A stretch of 64,000 nucleotides of DNA from Streptomyces sp. NRRL F-5122 (GCF_001507435.1 NZ_LMWH01000266.1:1-64000); one strand, 5' to 3'; shown: positions 24,101-32,270, counted from the stretch's first letter. A program made the numbers and translations. The notes: a model not told the origin generated them from the letters alone.

Positions 24101-26093
24101 CCTCGCGCTGCTCGTCCAGGTAGGCGAGCACGTTGTCTGCGGCCCAGGCGTCGAGGCCCGCGGACACCAGTCGCAGCCGCGCGTCCTCCTTCGGCAGCGA
24201 GCCCACCTCGCGCAGGAACGTGCCCACCGCCCGGCCCAGCTCCAGCGGCCGGCCGAGCTGGTCGCCCTTCCAGAACGGCAGCCGGCCGGGGACGCCGGGA
24301 GCGGGGGAGACCAGGACCCGGTCGCGGGTGATGTCCTCGATCCGCCAGGAACTGGTGCCCAGCGTGAACACGTCCCCGACCCGGGACTCGTACACCATCT
24401 CCTCGTCCAGCTCGCCGACCCGCCCGCCGCCCTTCTTCGGGTCGGCCCCGGCCAGGAAGACCCCGAAGAGGCCGCGGTCCGGGATCGTGCCGCCCGAGGT
24501 GACGGCGAGGCGCTGCGCGCCGGGGCGACCGGTGATCGTGCCGGCGACCCGGTCCCACACCACACGCGGCCGCAGCTCCGCGAAGGCGTCGGAGGGATAG
24601 CGTCCCGCGAGCATGTCCAGCACCGCCGTGAAAGCCGACTCGGGCAGCGAGGCGAAGGGGGCCGCCCGCCGGACCGTCGCAAGGAGGTCGTCGAACTGCC
24701 AGGTGTCGAGGGAGGTCATGGCGACGAGCTGCTGCGCGAGCACGTCCAGCGGGTTCGCCGGGACCCTCAGCGACTCGATGGAGCCGGACCGCATCCGCTC
24801 GGTCACCACGGCGGCCTGGACGAGATCGCCGCGGTACTTGGGGAAGACCACACCGGTGGACACTGCGCCGACCTGGTGTCCCGCGCGGCCCACGCGTTGC
24901 AGACCGGAGGCCACGGACGGCGGTGACTCGACCTGGACGACCAGGTCCACCGCACCCATGTCGATGCCCAGCTCGAGGCTGGAGGTGGCGACGACGGCGG
25001 GCAGCCGGCCCGCCTTCAGGTCCTCCTCGACGACGGCCCGCTGCTCCTTGGAGACCGAGCCGTGGTGGGCGCGCGCGAGCACCGGGGGCGCGCCCTGCGC
25101 CGCACCCGAGCCGCCCATCAGCTGTGCCGGCGAGTGGTGCTCCTCCAGCGGCTCTCCGGTCGCCCGCTCGTACGCGATCTCGTTGAGCCTGTTGCACAGC
25201 CGCTCCGCGAGACGGCGGGAGTTGGCGAACACGATCGTGGAGCGGTGGGCCTGGACCAGGTCCGCGATCCGTTCCTCGACGTGCGGCCAGATGGAGGGGC
25301 GCTCCTTGCCCTCACCGCCGTCGCTGACGGGGGAGCCGCCCAGCTCGCCCAGGTCCTCGACGGGAACGACGACCGACAGGTCGAACTCCTTGCCGGACTC
25401 GGGCTGGACGATCTCCACCTTGCGGCGGGGGGAGAGGAAGCGGGCCACCTCGTCCACCGGGCGCACGGTGGCGGACAGGCCGATGCGGCGGGCGGGCCGG
25501 GGCAGCAACTCGTCGAGCCGCTCCAGCGAGAGCGCCAGATGCGCGCCGCGCTTGGTGCCCGCCACGGCGTGCACCTCGTCCAGAATCACCGTCTCCACGC
25601 CGGTCAGCGCGTCGCGCGTGGCGGACGTCAGCATCAGGAAGAGCGACTCGGGCGTGGTGATCAGGATGTCCGGCGGGCGCGTGGCCAGCGCCCGGCGGTC
25701 GGCGGCCGGGGTGTCGCCCGAGCGGATCCCCACCTTCACCTCCGGCTCGGGCAGGCCGAGCCGCACCGACTCCTGGCGGATCCCCGTGAGCGGACTGCGC
25801 AGGTTCCGCTCCACGTCGACCGCGAGAGCCTTCAGCGGGGACACGTACAGCACGCGGCAGCGCTTCCTGGGGTCTGCGGGCGGCGGCACGGACGCCAGCT
25901 GGTCGAGCGCGGCGAGGAACGCGGCCAGCGTCTTGCCCGAGCCGGTCGGGGCGACCACCAGCACGTCCGAACCCGCGCCGATGGCGCGCCACGCCCCGGC
26001 CTGGGCCGCGGTGGGCGCGGAGAACGCCCCCGTGAACCAGTCGCGGGTCGCGGGGGAGAAGCCGTCGAGGGCCGGATGCGCGGGACTGGGCAT
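21141..26093 (-). CDS. lhr: Lhr-type large ATP-dependent DNA helicase
   Basis: The 1650-residue superfamily 2 helicase has Walker A APTGSGKT (about 48-55), DEVH at 172-175, a second RecA domain with LELGIDMGAVDLVVQVESP and the QRVGRAGH motif VI, then the winged-helix/beta-barrel Lhr core. The C-terminal 800 residues are the Lhr-CTD of the long form, linked to repair. A Gly/Pro-rich insert lies near 1465-1560. ATG 26093 is preferred: it is six bases after a -10-like CAGGAT belonging to a RecA-NDp type promoter (26100-26122), so the message may be leaderless. The frame stays open to 26204. Confidence 0.95.
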   Translation of the reverse strand: MPSPAHPALDGFSPATRDWFTGAFSAPTAAQAGAWRAIGAGSDVLVVAPTGSGKTLAAFLAALDQLASVPPPADPRKRCRVLYVSPLKALAVDVERNLRSPLTGIRQESVRLGLPEPEVKVGIRSGDTPAADRRALATRPPDILITTPESLFLMLTSATRDALTGVETVILDEVHAVAGTKRGAHLALSLERLDELLPRPARRIGLSATVRPVDEVARFLSPRRKVEIVQPESGKEFDLSVVVPVEDLGELGGSPVSDGGEGKERPSIWPHVEERIADLVQAHRSTIVFANSRRLAERLCNRLNEIAYERATGEPLEEHHSPAQLMGGSGAAQGAPPVLARAHHGSVSKEQRAVVEEDLKAGRLPAVVATSSLELGIDMGAVDLVVQVESPPSVASGLQRVGRAGHQVGAVSTGVVFPKYRGDLVQAAVVTERMRSGSIESLRVPANPLDVLAQQLVAMTSLDTWQFDDLLATVRRAAPFASLPESAFTAVLDMLAGRYPSDAFAELRPRVVWDRVAGTITGRPGAQRLAVTSGGTIPDRGLFGVFLAGADPKKGGGRVGELDEEMVYESRVGDVFTLGTSSWRIEDITRDRVLVSPAPGVPGRLPFWKGDQLGRPLELGRAVGTFLREVGSLPKEDARLRLVSAGLDAWAADNVLAYLDEQREACGHIPDDRTIVVERFRDELGDWRVVVHSPFGAQVHAPWALALGARLSERYGMDAQVMHADDGIVLRLPDADLMGLDLLDKEPMKAGTEYDAEQAPVGAADVAFDKGEVDQVVTDQVGGSALFASRFRECAARALLLPRRNPGRRTPLWQQRQRAAQLLQVASEFGSFPIVLEAVRECLQDVFDVPGLVELMGDIESRRVRLVEVTTPEPSPFARSLLFGYVAQFLYEGDSPLAERRAAALSLDSRLLAELLGQAELRELLDAEVLTELERELQWLTEDRRVKDVESVADVLRLLGPLTEAELVERGADAHWAGDLAAARRAIRVRIAGADHWAAVEDAGRLRDALGTALPVGVPEAFTEPVKDPLGDLLARYARTRGPFTSATAAARFGLGVAVTEGALQRLAASGRIVQGEFHPAGIGQEWCDATVLRRLRRRSLAALRHELEPVPPAALAQFLPQWQHVGSGHGLRAIDGLVRAIEQLQGASVPASALEKIVLPSRVSNYTPAMLDELTAAGEVVWAGAGALPGKDGWVSLYLADAAPLLLPPPHPLEPTALHQSVLDALSGGYGLFFRQIADRVRATTHPDATDPQLADAIWDLAWSGRLTNDTLAPMRSLLGSGRTAGSTAHRAKRTVPRGRYGSLTAAARPQSRTGPPTVAGRWSLLPAREADTTVRAHALARTLLDRHGVVTRGAVAAEGVEGGFSAVYRVLSAFEESGQARRGYVVEGLGAAQFAMDGAVDRLRAVANARERGEPLPGAPGTSPAGNGFANGFPETAAHPYGFDPVGAPDPDGRGADGLDDPFGDVFDPDAIGRDPLSAPGFGGPRSGSGPSATGPGPRAPYAPYGPGLPPQRGRPTGQARTVVLAAADPANAYGAALSWPEPPDGAGHKPGRKAGSLVVLVDGELALYMERGGKTLLVWPSEPEAKATEDPRVRAAAEALGAAAKAGSLGTVTVERVNGAAALSSPFGVVLEGVGFIATPRGLRIRA

Positions 26094-26099
26094 GCGTCC

Positions 26100-26122
26100 A
26101 TCCTGCACCCGTCCACTGACAA
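26100..26122 (-). promoter_or_regulatory. RecA-NDp type promoter of lhr
   Basis: On the minus strand TTGTCAGTG (26122-26114) is followed by exactly 8 bp and CAGGAT (26105-26100), six bases before the lhr ATG. This fits the LexA-independent damage promoter TTGTCRGTG-N8-TAnnnT except for C in place of T at the first -10 base. Confidence 0.75.
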
Positions 26123-26202
26123 CGACTCCGACCTGCGCAAACGTGGGGCGTGAGGGACGCGTTCCGGTCCGGTCCGCATCGGGCGTGCCGCAGAATGGGG
26201 CC

Positions 26203-27195
26203 ATGGCGGGTTCCCGGGAGAGGGCACGGCACTGGCAGTACGAGGATCTGCCCGGTGTCGACCTGCTGCGAGCCCGCTACATCCACAAGAGCTTCGTACG
26301 GCACACGCACGAGCACTTCGTGATCGCGGCCATCGCCGACGGCGTCGAGGTCTTCCACCACGGCGGCTCCGACCAGTACGCGGGCCCGGGCGCCCTTGCG
26401 CTCGTCAACCCCGACACCCCGCACACGGGCCGGGCCGGCAGCCCCGAGGGCTGGCGGTACGGAGCCGTCTACCCCTTGCCGGGGCTGGTGGCCGAGATCG
26501 CCGCGGAGACCACGGTCATCCGGGGGACCCCCGGCTTCGCCAGTCCTGTGCTCGAGGACCCCTATGCGGTCGGTCTGGTCCACGAGGTGCTCAGGGCCGC
26601 CGACGAGGGGAACGCACTCGCCGCCGACACACTGCTGCGGGTCGCCGTGACCCGGCTGCTGCGCCTCAACGGCGGGCCGATGCCGCAGCGCACCCTGCGC
26701 GGTGCGGGCGCCCGGGCGGCGGCACGCGCGCGTGCGGTGCTCGAGGAACGGATGACCGAGCCCCCGACTCTGGAGCGGTTGGCGGCCGACCTCGGCACCA
26801 GTCCCTTCGCGTTGTTGCGTGCCTTCCGCGACGCCTACGGCATGCCGCCGCACACCTGGCTGACCGACGCCCGGGTCCGCCGGGCCCGGCGCCTTCTGGA
26901 CTCCGGAGTCGCCCCCGCCGCAGCGGCCGTCGCCGTCGGATTCACCGACCAGCCCCATCTCAACCGCCACTTCACCCGGATCGTGGGGGTGCCCCCCGGG
27001 TCGTACCAGCGCGAGCGCAGACGTGACGATCGAGGGGTCTCGGGGCGCAAGAACGTACAAGACGTCCCTCACGGGCCCGCCGTACCGTCCGCGGCGTGGC
27101 AGAACAAACCGCACGAGCGGACATACACAGCCAAGACGTTGGAAAACCGGACGCGGCCGTCGTCCGTGACGCCCTCGGAGTCGGGGTCGCTGTAG
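26203..27195 (+). CDS. AraC family transcriptional regulator
   Basis: The 330-residue protein has an N-terminal cupin-like sensing domain (about 1-150, HTHEHFVIAAIADGVEVF) and two C-terminal helix-turn-helices (about 180-280; TLERLAADLGTSPFALLRAF and VGFTDQPHLNRHFTRIVGVPP). AraC proteins of this type next to azlCD often control amino-acid export. The recognisable family ends near residue 275; the last 55 residues are atypical and the final 100 bp overlap azlC in another frame. It is divergent from lhr across a 109-bp gap. Confidence 0.88.
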   Translation: MAGSRERARHWQYEDLPGVDLLRARYIHKSFVRHTHEHFVIAAIADGVEVFHHGGSDQYAGPGALALVNPDTPHTGRAGSPEGWRYGAVYPLPGLVAEIAAETTVIRGTPGFASPVLEDPYAVGLVHEVLRAADEGNALAADTLLRVAVTRLLRLNGGPMPQRTLRGAGARAAARARAVLEERMTEPPTLERLAADLGTSPFALLRAFRDAYGMPPHTWLTDARVRRARRLLDSGVAPAAAAVAVGFTDQPHLNRHFTRIVGVPPGSYQRERRRDDRGVSGRKNVQDVPHGPAVPSAAWQNKPHERTYTAKTLENRTRPSSVTPSESGSL

Positions 27196-27866
27196 GGCTG
27201 TCCGGCTTCGCCTTCGGAGTGACCTCGGCCGGCAGCGGCCTCTCGCTGCTGCAGACCTGTGCGCTCAGCCTCCTGGTGTTCACCGGCGCCTCGCAGTTCG
27301 CCCTGGTGGGCGCCCTCGCGGCCGGCGGCAGCCCGTTCACGGCGGCCGCCGGCGCCTTCTTCCTGGGGGTGCGGAACGCGTTCTACGGGCTGCGTCTGTC
27401 GCAGTTGCTCGCTCTGCCGCGGGCCGTGCGCCCGCTGGCCGCCCAGGGGGTCATCGACGAGACCACCGCCGTCGCGCTCGCCCAGCCGACCCGGCGGAGC
27501 GCGCGGATCGGCTTCACCGTCACCGGGCTCACCCTCTACGTGCTCTGGAACCTGACCACGCTCCTGGGGGCCGTCGGCGCGCGTGCCATCGGGGACACCG
27601 ACGCATGGGGTCTGGACGCCGCCGGTCCCGCCGTGTTCCTTGCGCTGCTCGCGCCGATGCTGAAGACCACCACCGAGCGTGCCGTCGCCGGTGCCGCCGT
27701 GGTCCTGGGGCTCGGTCTGCTGCCGGTGCTGCCCGCCGGTGTGCCGGTCCTGGTGGCTGCGCTGGCGGCCCCGGCCGTCCTCTGGGCGGAGGGGCGCCGG
27801 CGCGGGGCGGGACCCGTGGCCCGGGCCGCCGACGACGTACCGCACGGACAGGGGGAGGACCGTTGA
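27096..27866 (+). CDS. azlC: AzlC family branched-chain amino acid exporter, large subunit
   Basis: The 256-residue membrane protein has five or six hydrophobic segments and the AzlC signatures FTGASQFALVGALAAGGSP and FFLGVRNAFYGLRLSQLL. With AzlD it exports branched-chain or related amino acids. The start is GTG 27096; TACCGT at 27083-27088 lies seven bases upstream and could be the -10 of a leaderless promoter inside araC. The C-terminus ends in a basic tail, and the stop overlaps the azlD start. Confidence 0.9.
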   Translation: MAEQTARADIHSQDVGKPDAAVVRDALGVGVAVGLSGFAFGVTSAGSGLSLLQTCALSLLVFTGASQFALVGALAAGGSPFTAAAGAFFLGVRNAFYGLRLSQLLALPRAVRPLAAQGVIDETTAVALAQPTRRSARIGFTVTGLTLYVLWNLTTLLGAVGARAIGDTDAWGLDAAGPAVFLALLAPMLKTTTERAVAGAAVVLGLGLLPVLPAGVPVLVAALAAPAVLWAEGRRRGAGPVARAADDVPHGQGEDR

Positions 27867-28171
27867 ACGTCTGGATCGCGATCGGTGTCACTGCGGTCGG
27901 CTGCTACGTCGTCAAGCTCACCGGCCTTCTCGTGCCGGCGGGCTTCCTGGAGAAGCCGCTCGTGCGGCGGCTCGCGGCCCTGCTGCCCGTGGCCCTGCTG
28001 GCCGCCCTCACGGCCCAGCAGACCTTTGCCGACGGCCGTTCCCCGGTGCTGGACGCCCGGGCCGCGGGGCTCGCCGCAGCGGCCGTGGCCCTGCTGCTGC
28101 GCGCCCCCTTCCTGCTCGTCGTCGCCGCGGCCGTCGTGGTGACGGCGGGAGTGCGGGCGATGGCGGGCTGA
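27863..28171 (+). CDS. azlD: AzlD domain protein, small subunit of amino acid exporter
   Basis: The 102-residue protein has three or four hydrophobic segments and the AzlD pattern VKLTGLLVP ... LLPVALLAALTAQQTF. The start is a TTG sharing bases with the azlC stop (TTGA), with GGGGGAGG four bases upstream, so translation is probably coupled. No ATG or GTG fits the family start better. Confidence 0.88.
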   Translation: MNVWIAIGVTAVGCYVVKLTGLLVPAGFLEKPLVRRLAALLPVALLAALTAQQTFADGRSPVLDARAAGLAAAAVALLLRAPFLLVVAAAVVVTAGVRAMAG

Positions 28172-28242
28172 ACGGCCGTCGGGGCAGCACGCACCTGGAG
28201 CGCGGGACCCCGCGGGGGCGCGCGTGCCAGGGCCGTGCGCTG

Positions 28243-29187
28243 TCAGTCGATGGGCCGTCCGTACGCCCGCAGGGTGCGCAGGGCCTCGATGGTCACCATG
28301 GGGCGGCACTCCAGCGCGGTACCCGGGGCCCAAGCGCGCCACCGGATCGGCCAGCCGCCGTCCGCCTGCTGTTCGGCCGCGAGCAGGTCGAGTGCGCGGG
28401 CCATCTCCTCGTCGGTGAACCAGGCCCGCGCCACGGAGTCGGGGGTACGCGCGAAGTCGTGGGGGAAGTGGTGCTCGCCCGGCGCGTACCCGGACGCGAC
28501 CGGGTAGGCGTCGAGGCGGTCCGGGTCCAGGACCGCGAGCCGCTGCGCCCGCACCAGGCGGCCCAGCCGCTCGGCCGCCGCCTGCGCGCGCACGCGGTCG
28601 GGCGCCGAGTCCAGGAAGGCCACGGCCGCCTCGATCTCGTAGGGATGGGACTTCTCCAGGGATTCGACCGCCTGCCAGCAGAAGTCGGTGGCCCGGAACA
28701 GCCACGCGTGCCACACCTGGTTGCGGTGCAGCAGGCCCACCACGGGAGCAGTCGCCAGGAGGTCGCTCGCGGGATCGTCGACGATCGGCAGGAAGGGCGC
28801 CGCCGGATAGCCCCGCTGACCGGGGTGGATCGCCGGCAGAGCGCCGTCCGGCGTCGCCACCCCGGTCAGATAGCGGCACGCCCGCTCCGCACGCTGCCCG
28901 CCGCAGCGCCCGATCGAGTCGAGGACGCGCAGCGCGTGCATGGTGTGCAGGGGCTGGCTGACCGGTCCGCGCAGATCGGGTTCGAGGGCATGACCGTAGC
29001 CCTCGTCCTCGTTGCGGTAGGCGGTCAGCGCGGACTCCACCGGGTCGGCGCCGCCGCCCAGGAAGTGGTACTCGAAGCGCCGCTGCTCCAGTACGCGGGC
29101 GGTGAGCCAGACGAAGTGCTCGGCGCGGGACAGCGGTGAGCGCGCCGAGGGCGTCGTGGGGAGTGGGGATGCTCCGGTTACGGCCAT
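28243..29187 (-). CDS. prenyltransferase/squalene-oxidase-repeat (toroid fold) protein
   Basis: The 314-residue soluble protein has Q-W-like repeats of the alpha/alpha-toroid superfamily (AEQQADGGWPIRWRAW, TPDGALPAIHPGQRGYP). It lacks the DxDD motif of terpene cyclases. Homologues in actinobacteria are annotated as prenyltransferase-like with unknown function. It is convergent with azlCD and divergent from the DUF3046 gene 80 bp away. Confidence 0.75.
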   Translation of the reverse strand: MAVTGASPLPTTPSARSPLSRAEHFVWLTARVLEQRRFEYHFLGGGADPVESALTAYRNEDEGYGHALEPDLRGPVSQPLHTMHALRVLDSIGRCGGQRAERACRYLTGVATPDGALPAIHPGQRGYPAAPFLPIVDDPASDLLATAPVVGLLHRNQVWHAWLFRATDFCWQAVESLEKSHPYEIEAAVAFLDSAPDRVRAQAAAERLGRLVRAQRLAVLDPDRLDAYPVASGYAPGEHHFPHDFARTPDSVARAWFTDEEMARALDLLAAEQQADGGWPIRWRAWAPGTALECRPMVTIEALRTLRAYGRPID

Positions 29188-29267
29188 GGCTCAGACCGTA
29201 GGGCGCAAAGCGCTCGCGGCAAGCGGTCACCGGCCGGGCCCACTCTCAGGAGCGGGATACTGAGTGC

Positions 29268-29462
29268 ATGCGGTTGACGGTCTTCTGGCAGCGGATGGCG
29301 GATCACTTCGGTGAGACCTACGCCGACACCTTCGCGCGCGACCACGTCATGTCGGAACTCGGGGGGCGCACGGTGCATCAGGCACTGGACTCCGGATGGG
29401 AGGCCCGGGACGTGTGGCGCGCGGTGTGCACGGCTGTGGAAATCCCCCACGAGAAGCGCTGA
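29268..29462 (+). CDS. DUF3046 family small protein
   Basis: The 64-residue protein MRLTVFWQRMADHFGETYA... is the DUF3046 family, found next to recA in many actinobacteria and not yet assigned a function. It is acidic and has no membrane segment. The start ATG 29268 is the family start. About 2.8 kb of other genes separate it from recA here. Confidence 0.9.
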   Translation: MRLTVFWQRMADHFGETYADTFARDHVMSELGGRTVHQALDSGWEARDVWRAVCTAVEIPHEKR

Positions 29463-29522
29463 AAGGCCACGACGATCCGTAACGATTCCCCGATCGACGG
29501 TGGAGTGGGCGAGACTTGCCCC

Positions 29523-30737
29523 GTGCCACCCACAGACGAGACCGCGCAGGTCCCTCAGCAGGATTCACCGCTCGGCACGACTCCGCCCCGCCCCCCGGCG
29601 GATGGCGGCGCCGCGCCGAGCGGCCGCATGCCGCGCTGGCTGCCGCGGGCCATGGTGCTGGCGCTCGCCCTCATCGCCGCGTTCCAGCTCGGCAGCTGGG
29701 CGTTCCACCAGGTCACCGGCCTGCTGATCAACATTCTGATCGCCTTCTTCCTGGCGCTCGCCATAGAGCCCGCGGTGAGCTGGATGGCCGCACACGGCAT
29801 GCGCAGGGGGCTGGCCACCTTCCTGGTGTTCCTCGGGCTTGCGATCGCGGTGGCCGGGTTCGTCACCTTGCTCGGTTCGATTCTCGCGGGCCAGATCATC
29901 AAGATGATCGAGGGCTTCCCGGGCTACCTCGACTCGGTCATCAACTGGATCAACTCCACGTTCCACAGCGAGCTCAGACGTGTGGACGTACAGGACAGCC
30001 TGGTCCACTCCGACTGGCTCAGGAAGTACGTCCAGAACAGCGCCACCGGTGTCCTGGACGTCTCCGCGCAGGTGCTGGGCGGTCTCTTCCAGCTGCTGAC
30101 GATCACGCTGTTCTCCTTCTACTTCGCGGCCGACGGACCGCGGCTGCGGCGCGCCCTGTGCTCCGTGCTGCCGCCCGCCCGGCAGGCCGAGGTGCTGCGT
30201 GCGTGGGAGATCGCCGTCAACAAGACGGGCGGTTACCTCTACTCACGCGGCCTGATGGCGCTGATCTCGGGAATCGCGCACTACGTCCTGCTGGCGGCGC
30301 TGGGGATTCCGTATGCGCCAGTGCTCGCCGTCTGGGTCGGTCTGGTCTCGCAGTTCATCCCCACCATCGGCACGTATCTCGCCGGGGCCCTGCCGATGCT
30401 GATCGCCTTCACCGTGGATCCCTGGTACGCGCTGTGGGTGCTGATCTTCGTCGTGGTCTACCAGCAGTTCGAGAACTACATGCTGCAGCCCAAGCTGACC
30501 GCCCGGTCCGTGGACATCCATCCCGCGGTCGCCTTCGGGTCGGTCATCGCGGGCACCGCCCTCCTCGGTGCGGTGGGCGCTCTGATCTCCATCCCCGCGG
30601 TCGCCACGCTGCAGGCGTTCCTCGGGGCGTACGTGAAGCGGTACGCCGTCACGGACGACCCCCGGGTCCAGGGACACCGGACCCCACGGGCCTCGGCCGG
30701 TCTCACCACGCGGCTGCGGCAGCTGCTGCGCGGCTGA
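29523..30737 (+). CDS. AI-2E family transporter
   Basis: The 404-residue protein has about eight membrane segments and the AI-2E/PerM/TqsA pattern: a paired N-terminal hydrophobic region, a periplasmic-like loop, FYFAADGPRLRRAL, FIPTIGTYLAGALPMLIA and VVYQQFENYMLQPKLTARSVDIHPA. The substrate is unknown; family members transport autoinducer-2 or sodium/protons. GTG 29523 follows GAGACT by six bases, hinting at a leaderless start. GTG 29505 in the same frame is the alternative. Confidence 0.88.
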   Translation: MPPTDETAQVPQQDSPLGTTPPRPPADGGAAPSGRMPRWLPRAMVLALALIAAFQLGSWAFHQVTGLLINILIAFFLALAIEPAVSWMAAHGMRRGLATFLVFLGLAIAVAGFVTLLGSILAGQIIKMIEGFPGYLDSVINWINSTFHSELRRVDVQDSLVHSDWLRKYVQNSATGVLDVSAQVLGGLFQLLTITLFSFYFAADGPRLRRALCSVLPPARQAEVLRAWEIAVNKTGGYLYSRGLMALISGIAHYVLLAALGIPYAPVLAVWVGLVSQFIPTIGTYLAGALPMLIAFTVDPWYALWVLIFVVVYQQFENYMLQPKLTARSVDIHPAVAFGSVIAGTALLGAVGALISIPAVATLQAFLGAYVKRYAVTDDPRVQGHRTPRASAGLTTRLRQLLRG

Positions 30738-30764
30738 CGGCGCGAGGTCGTCGCCCGGCGGGGA

Positions 30765-31556
30765 TCACCAGGTGAGCCCCGCCCGGATCCCCGCCACGAG
30801 CACCGCGGCCGCATAGGCGCCGACCGCCGCGTACAGGACCCGCTGCCTGGTGACCTCGCTCCAGGAGGTGCGCGCGAGCAGCAGTACCAGGGCGGGCAGC
30901 ACCAGCACGGCGTGCAGGCTCACCCCGTGCAGCGGTTTGAGCGGTGCCGTGGAGTCGTACGCTGCCTGCTGGTGTCCGGTGCGGGACAGCACCACACCGC
31001 GCGCGATCATCGCGGCGCCGGAGAGCAGTGCGACCATCAGGATCGCGAACCCGGAGCGCAGTGCGAGCGCCATGCCCGGGGGGCCGCCGGGACGGCGCCG
31101 GAACGCCGCGGCGGCGAACGCCGGGAGGACGACGACCAGGACACCGCCGCCGACCGCGAGTGTCATCGCGACCGCGCTGTCGAAGGGCGTCTCGGTGTTG
31201 AGGTGGGACGGCACGCGGCGCCACGCCTGAAGGGTGATCCCGGCGACCTCCACGACGCAGTCGGCGGCGAACACCACCAGGAGGGCGGCGCGCCGCCGCG
31301 CGCTGATCCGCAGGTACGACGTCACCCAGGTGACCGCGATCAGGGTCAGTCCGAAGGACAGTCCGAACGTGACGGGCTTGCGCCAGGAGACGGGCCCGTA
31401 CCAGGGGCCGCCGTCGACGAGGAACACCACCAGATGCACCAGGCCGGACAGGCACAGGAAGACGCCGGTCGCGACGCACAGACGCTCGGCACCGCTCGTG
31501 CCGGACACCCCGGACGGCACGAGCGACCGCCGCTCCGGTGCGAGGGATGCCGCCAT
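30765..31556 (-). CDS. multi-pass membrane protein of unknown function
   Basis: The 263-residue protein has seven predicted hydrophobic helices (for example FLCLSGLVHLVVFLV, FGLSFGLTLIAVTWV, LAVGGGVLVVVLP and LHAVLVLPALVLLLA). No catalytic motif is recognised. The start ATG at 31556 overlaps the stop of the upstream Pro/Ala-rich gene as ATGA, so both should be translated together. Confidence 0.85.
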   Translation of the reverse strand: MAASLAPERRSLVPSGVSGTSGAERLCVATGVFLCLSGLVHLVVFLVDGGPWYGPVSWRKPVTFGLSFGLTLIAVTWVTSYLRISARRRAALLVVFAADCVVEVAGITLQAWRRVPSHLNTETPFDSAVAMTLAVGGGVLVVVLPAFAAAAFRRRPGGPPGMALALRSGFAILMVALLSGAAMIARGVVLSRTGHQQAAYDSTAPLKPLHGVSLHAVLVLPALVLLLARTSWSEVTRQRVLYAAVGAYAAAVLVAGIRAGLTW

Positions 31557-31945
31557 CAGACCCGGGCCCCGTTCATGAGGAGTGCCGTGTCCCCGGCGAG
31601 GGCGAGGCCGGGACGGGCGACGCGCCCCGCGACGGTGGAGACGACGGGCAGGCCGTCTTCCGAGGGGAGACGTCCGCCGATGTCCCGGCCCCCGGGCGCG
31701 CCCCCTGCGACGGGCGGACCGGCGGCGGGGTAGGGCCCGGCCGTAGGGCGGCTCGCGGCCCGGGCGGGCGGGTCGGCCGCCACGCGCGGGACGGCATGGC
31801 CGGCGGGCACGACGGGGCGGCCGGTGCCTTCGGCGATGCGGCCCCCGGCCGACGCGGCGGGCGGGGGCGGTGCGGTCGGTGCCGCGGTCGCGGCGGCGGG
31901 ACGGGCCGGCCCGCGGTTGTGCGGGGGGATCCTGTCGTTCTCCAT
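31556..31945 (-). CDS. Pro/Ala-rich hypothetical protein coupled to the membrane protein
   Basis: The 129-residue product is low-complexity in its first half (PARPAAATAAPTAPPPPAAS) and ends LALAGDTALLMNGARV. No family is recognised. The gene call rests on the ATGA overlap with the following membrane protein gene and on GAGG eight bases before ATG 31945. The skewed composition means it could instead be chance coding in GC-rich DNA. Confidence 0.5.
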   Translation of the reverse strand: MENDRIPPHNRGPARPAAATAAPTAPPPPAASAGGRIAEGTGRPVVPAGHAVPRVAADPPARAASRPTAGPYPAAGPPVAGGAPGGRDIGGRLPSEDGLPVVSTVAGRVARPGLALAGDTALLMNGARV

Positions 31946-32081
31946 GCGCCAAGCCTCGCGAGAGCGGCCCGGCCGGTCGTCCGCCGGCCGGAGGCACCCG
32001 CCGTACGCCGTGGGGAGTACCGCGAAAAACCGGGTCGCTGTCGGACCCCGAACGTAGTCTCGGTGGTGCCGGGTTGTGCGC

Positions 32082-32111
32082 TTGACACGAAATTCGAACA
32101 TCCATTCTTAT
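32082..32111 (+). promoter_or_regulatory. LexA-type recA promoter with SOS box
   Basis: TTGACA at 32082-32087 is a consensus -35. A -10-like TTCTTA or TCTTAT follows at 32105-32111. TCGAACATCCATTCT at 32094-32108 sits between and over the -10; its first half matches the actinobacterial SOS box (TCGAAC-N4-GTTCGA) and the second half is degenerate. Confidence 0.7.
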
Positions 32112-32204
32112 GGAAGCTCCGGCGGGGTTCTCGACGGGGATTCCGACACGGATTCACGGAGAAGTGCCCGAGTTATCCACAGGCCGGACGGGCGTCGGGG
32201 CGCA

Positions 32205-32227
32205 TTGTCAGTGGCAGGCGTTAGCGT
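32205..32227 (+). promoter_or_regulatory. RecA-NDp (LexA-independent, ClgR-type) recA promoter
   Basis: TTGTCAGTG at 32205-32213, exactly 8 bp, then TAGCGT at 32222-32227. This is a full match to the promoter class first described at Streptomyces and mycobacterial recA. It lies about 40 bp before the recA ATG. Confidence 0.88.
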
Positions 32228-32270
32228 CTTTGACGTGAAGCGATCGACTCAAGCAAACCGGGTGGAACCC

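Larger units (their letters stand above)
31946..32270. other. 325-bp recA upstream region
   Basis: This gap carries two recA promoter elements (listed separately), a single E. coli-type DnaA-box match TTATCCACA at 32173-32181, and the start region of the divergent Pro/Ala-rich gene. I see no other gene. Confidence 0.6.

Noticed and set aside
32173..32181. DnaA box TTATCCACA upstream of recA as an origin signal
   Set aside because: A single box with no cluster, no dnaA/dnaN nearby and no AT-rich unwinding region; not an origin.
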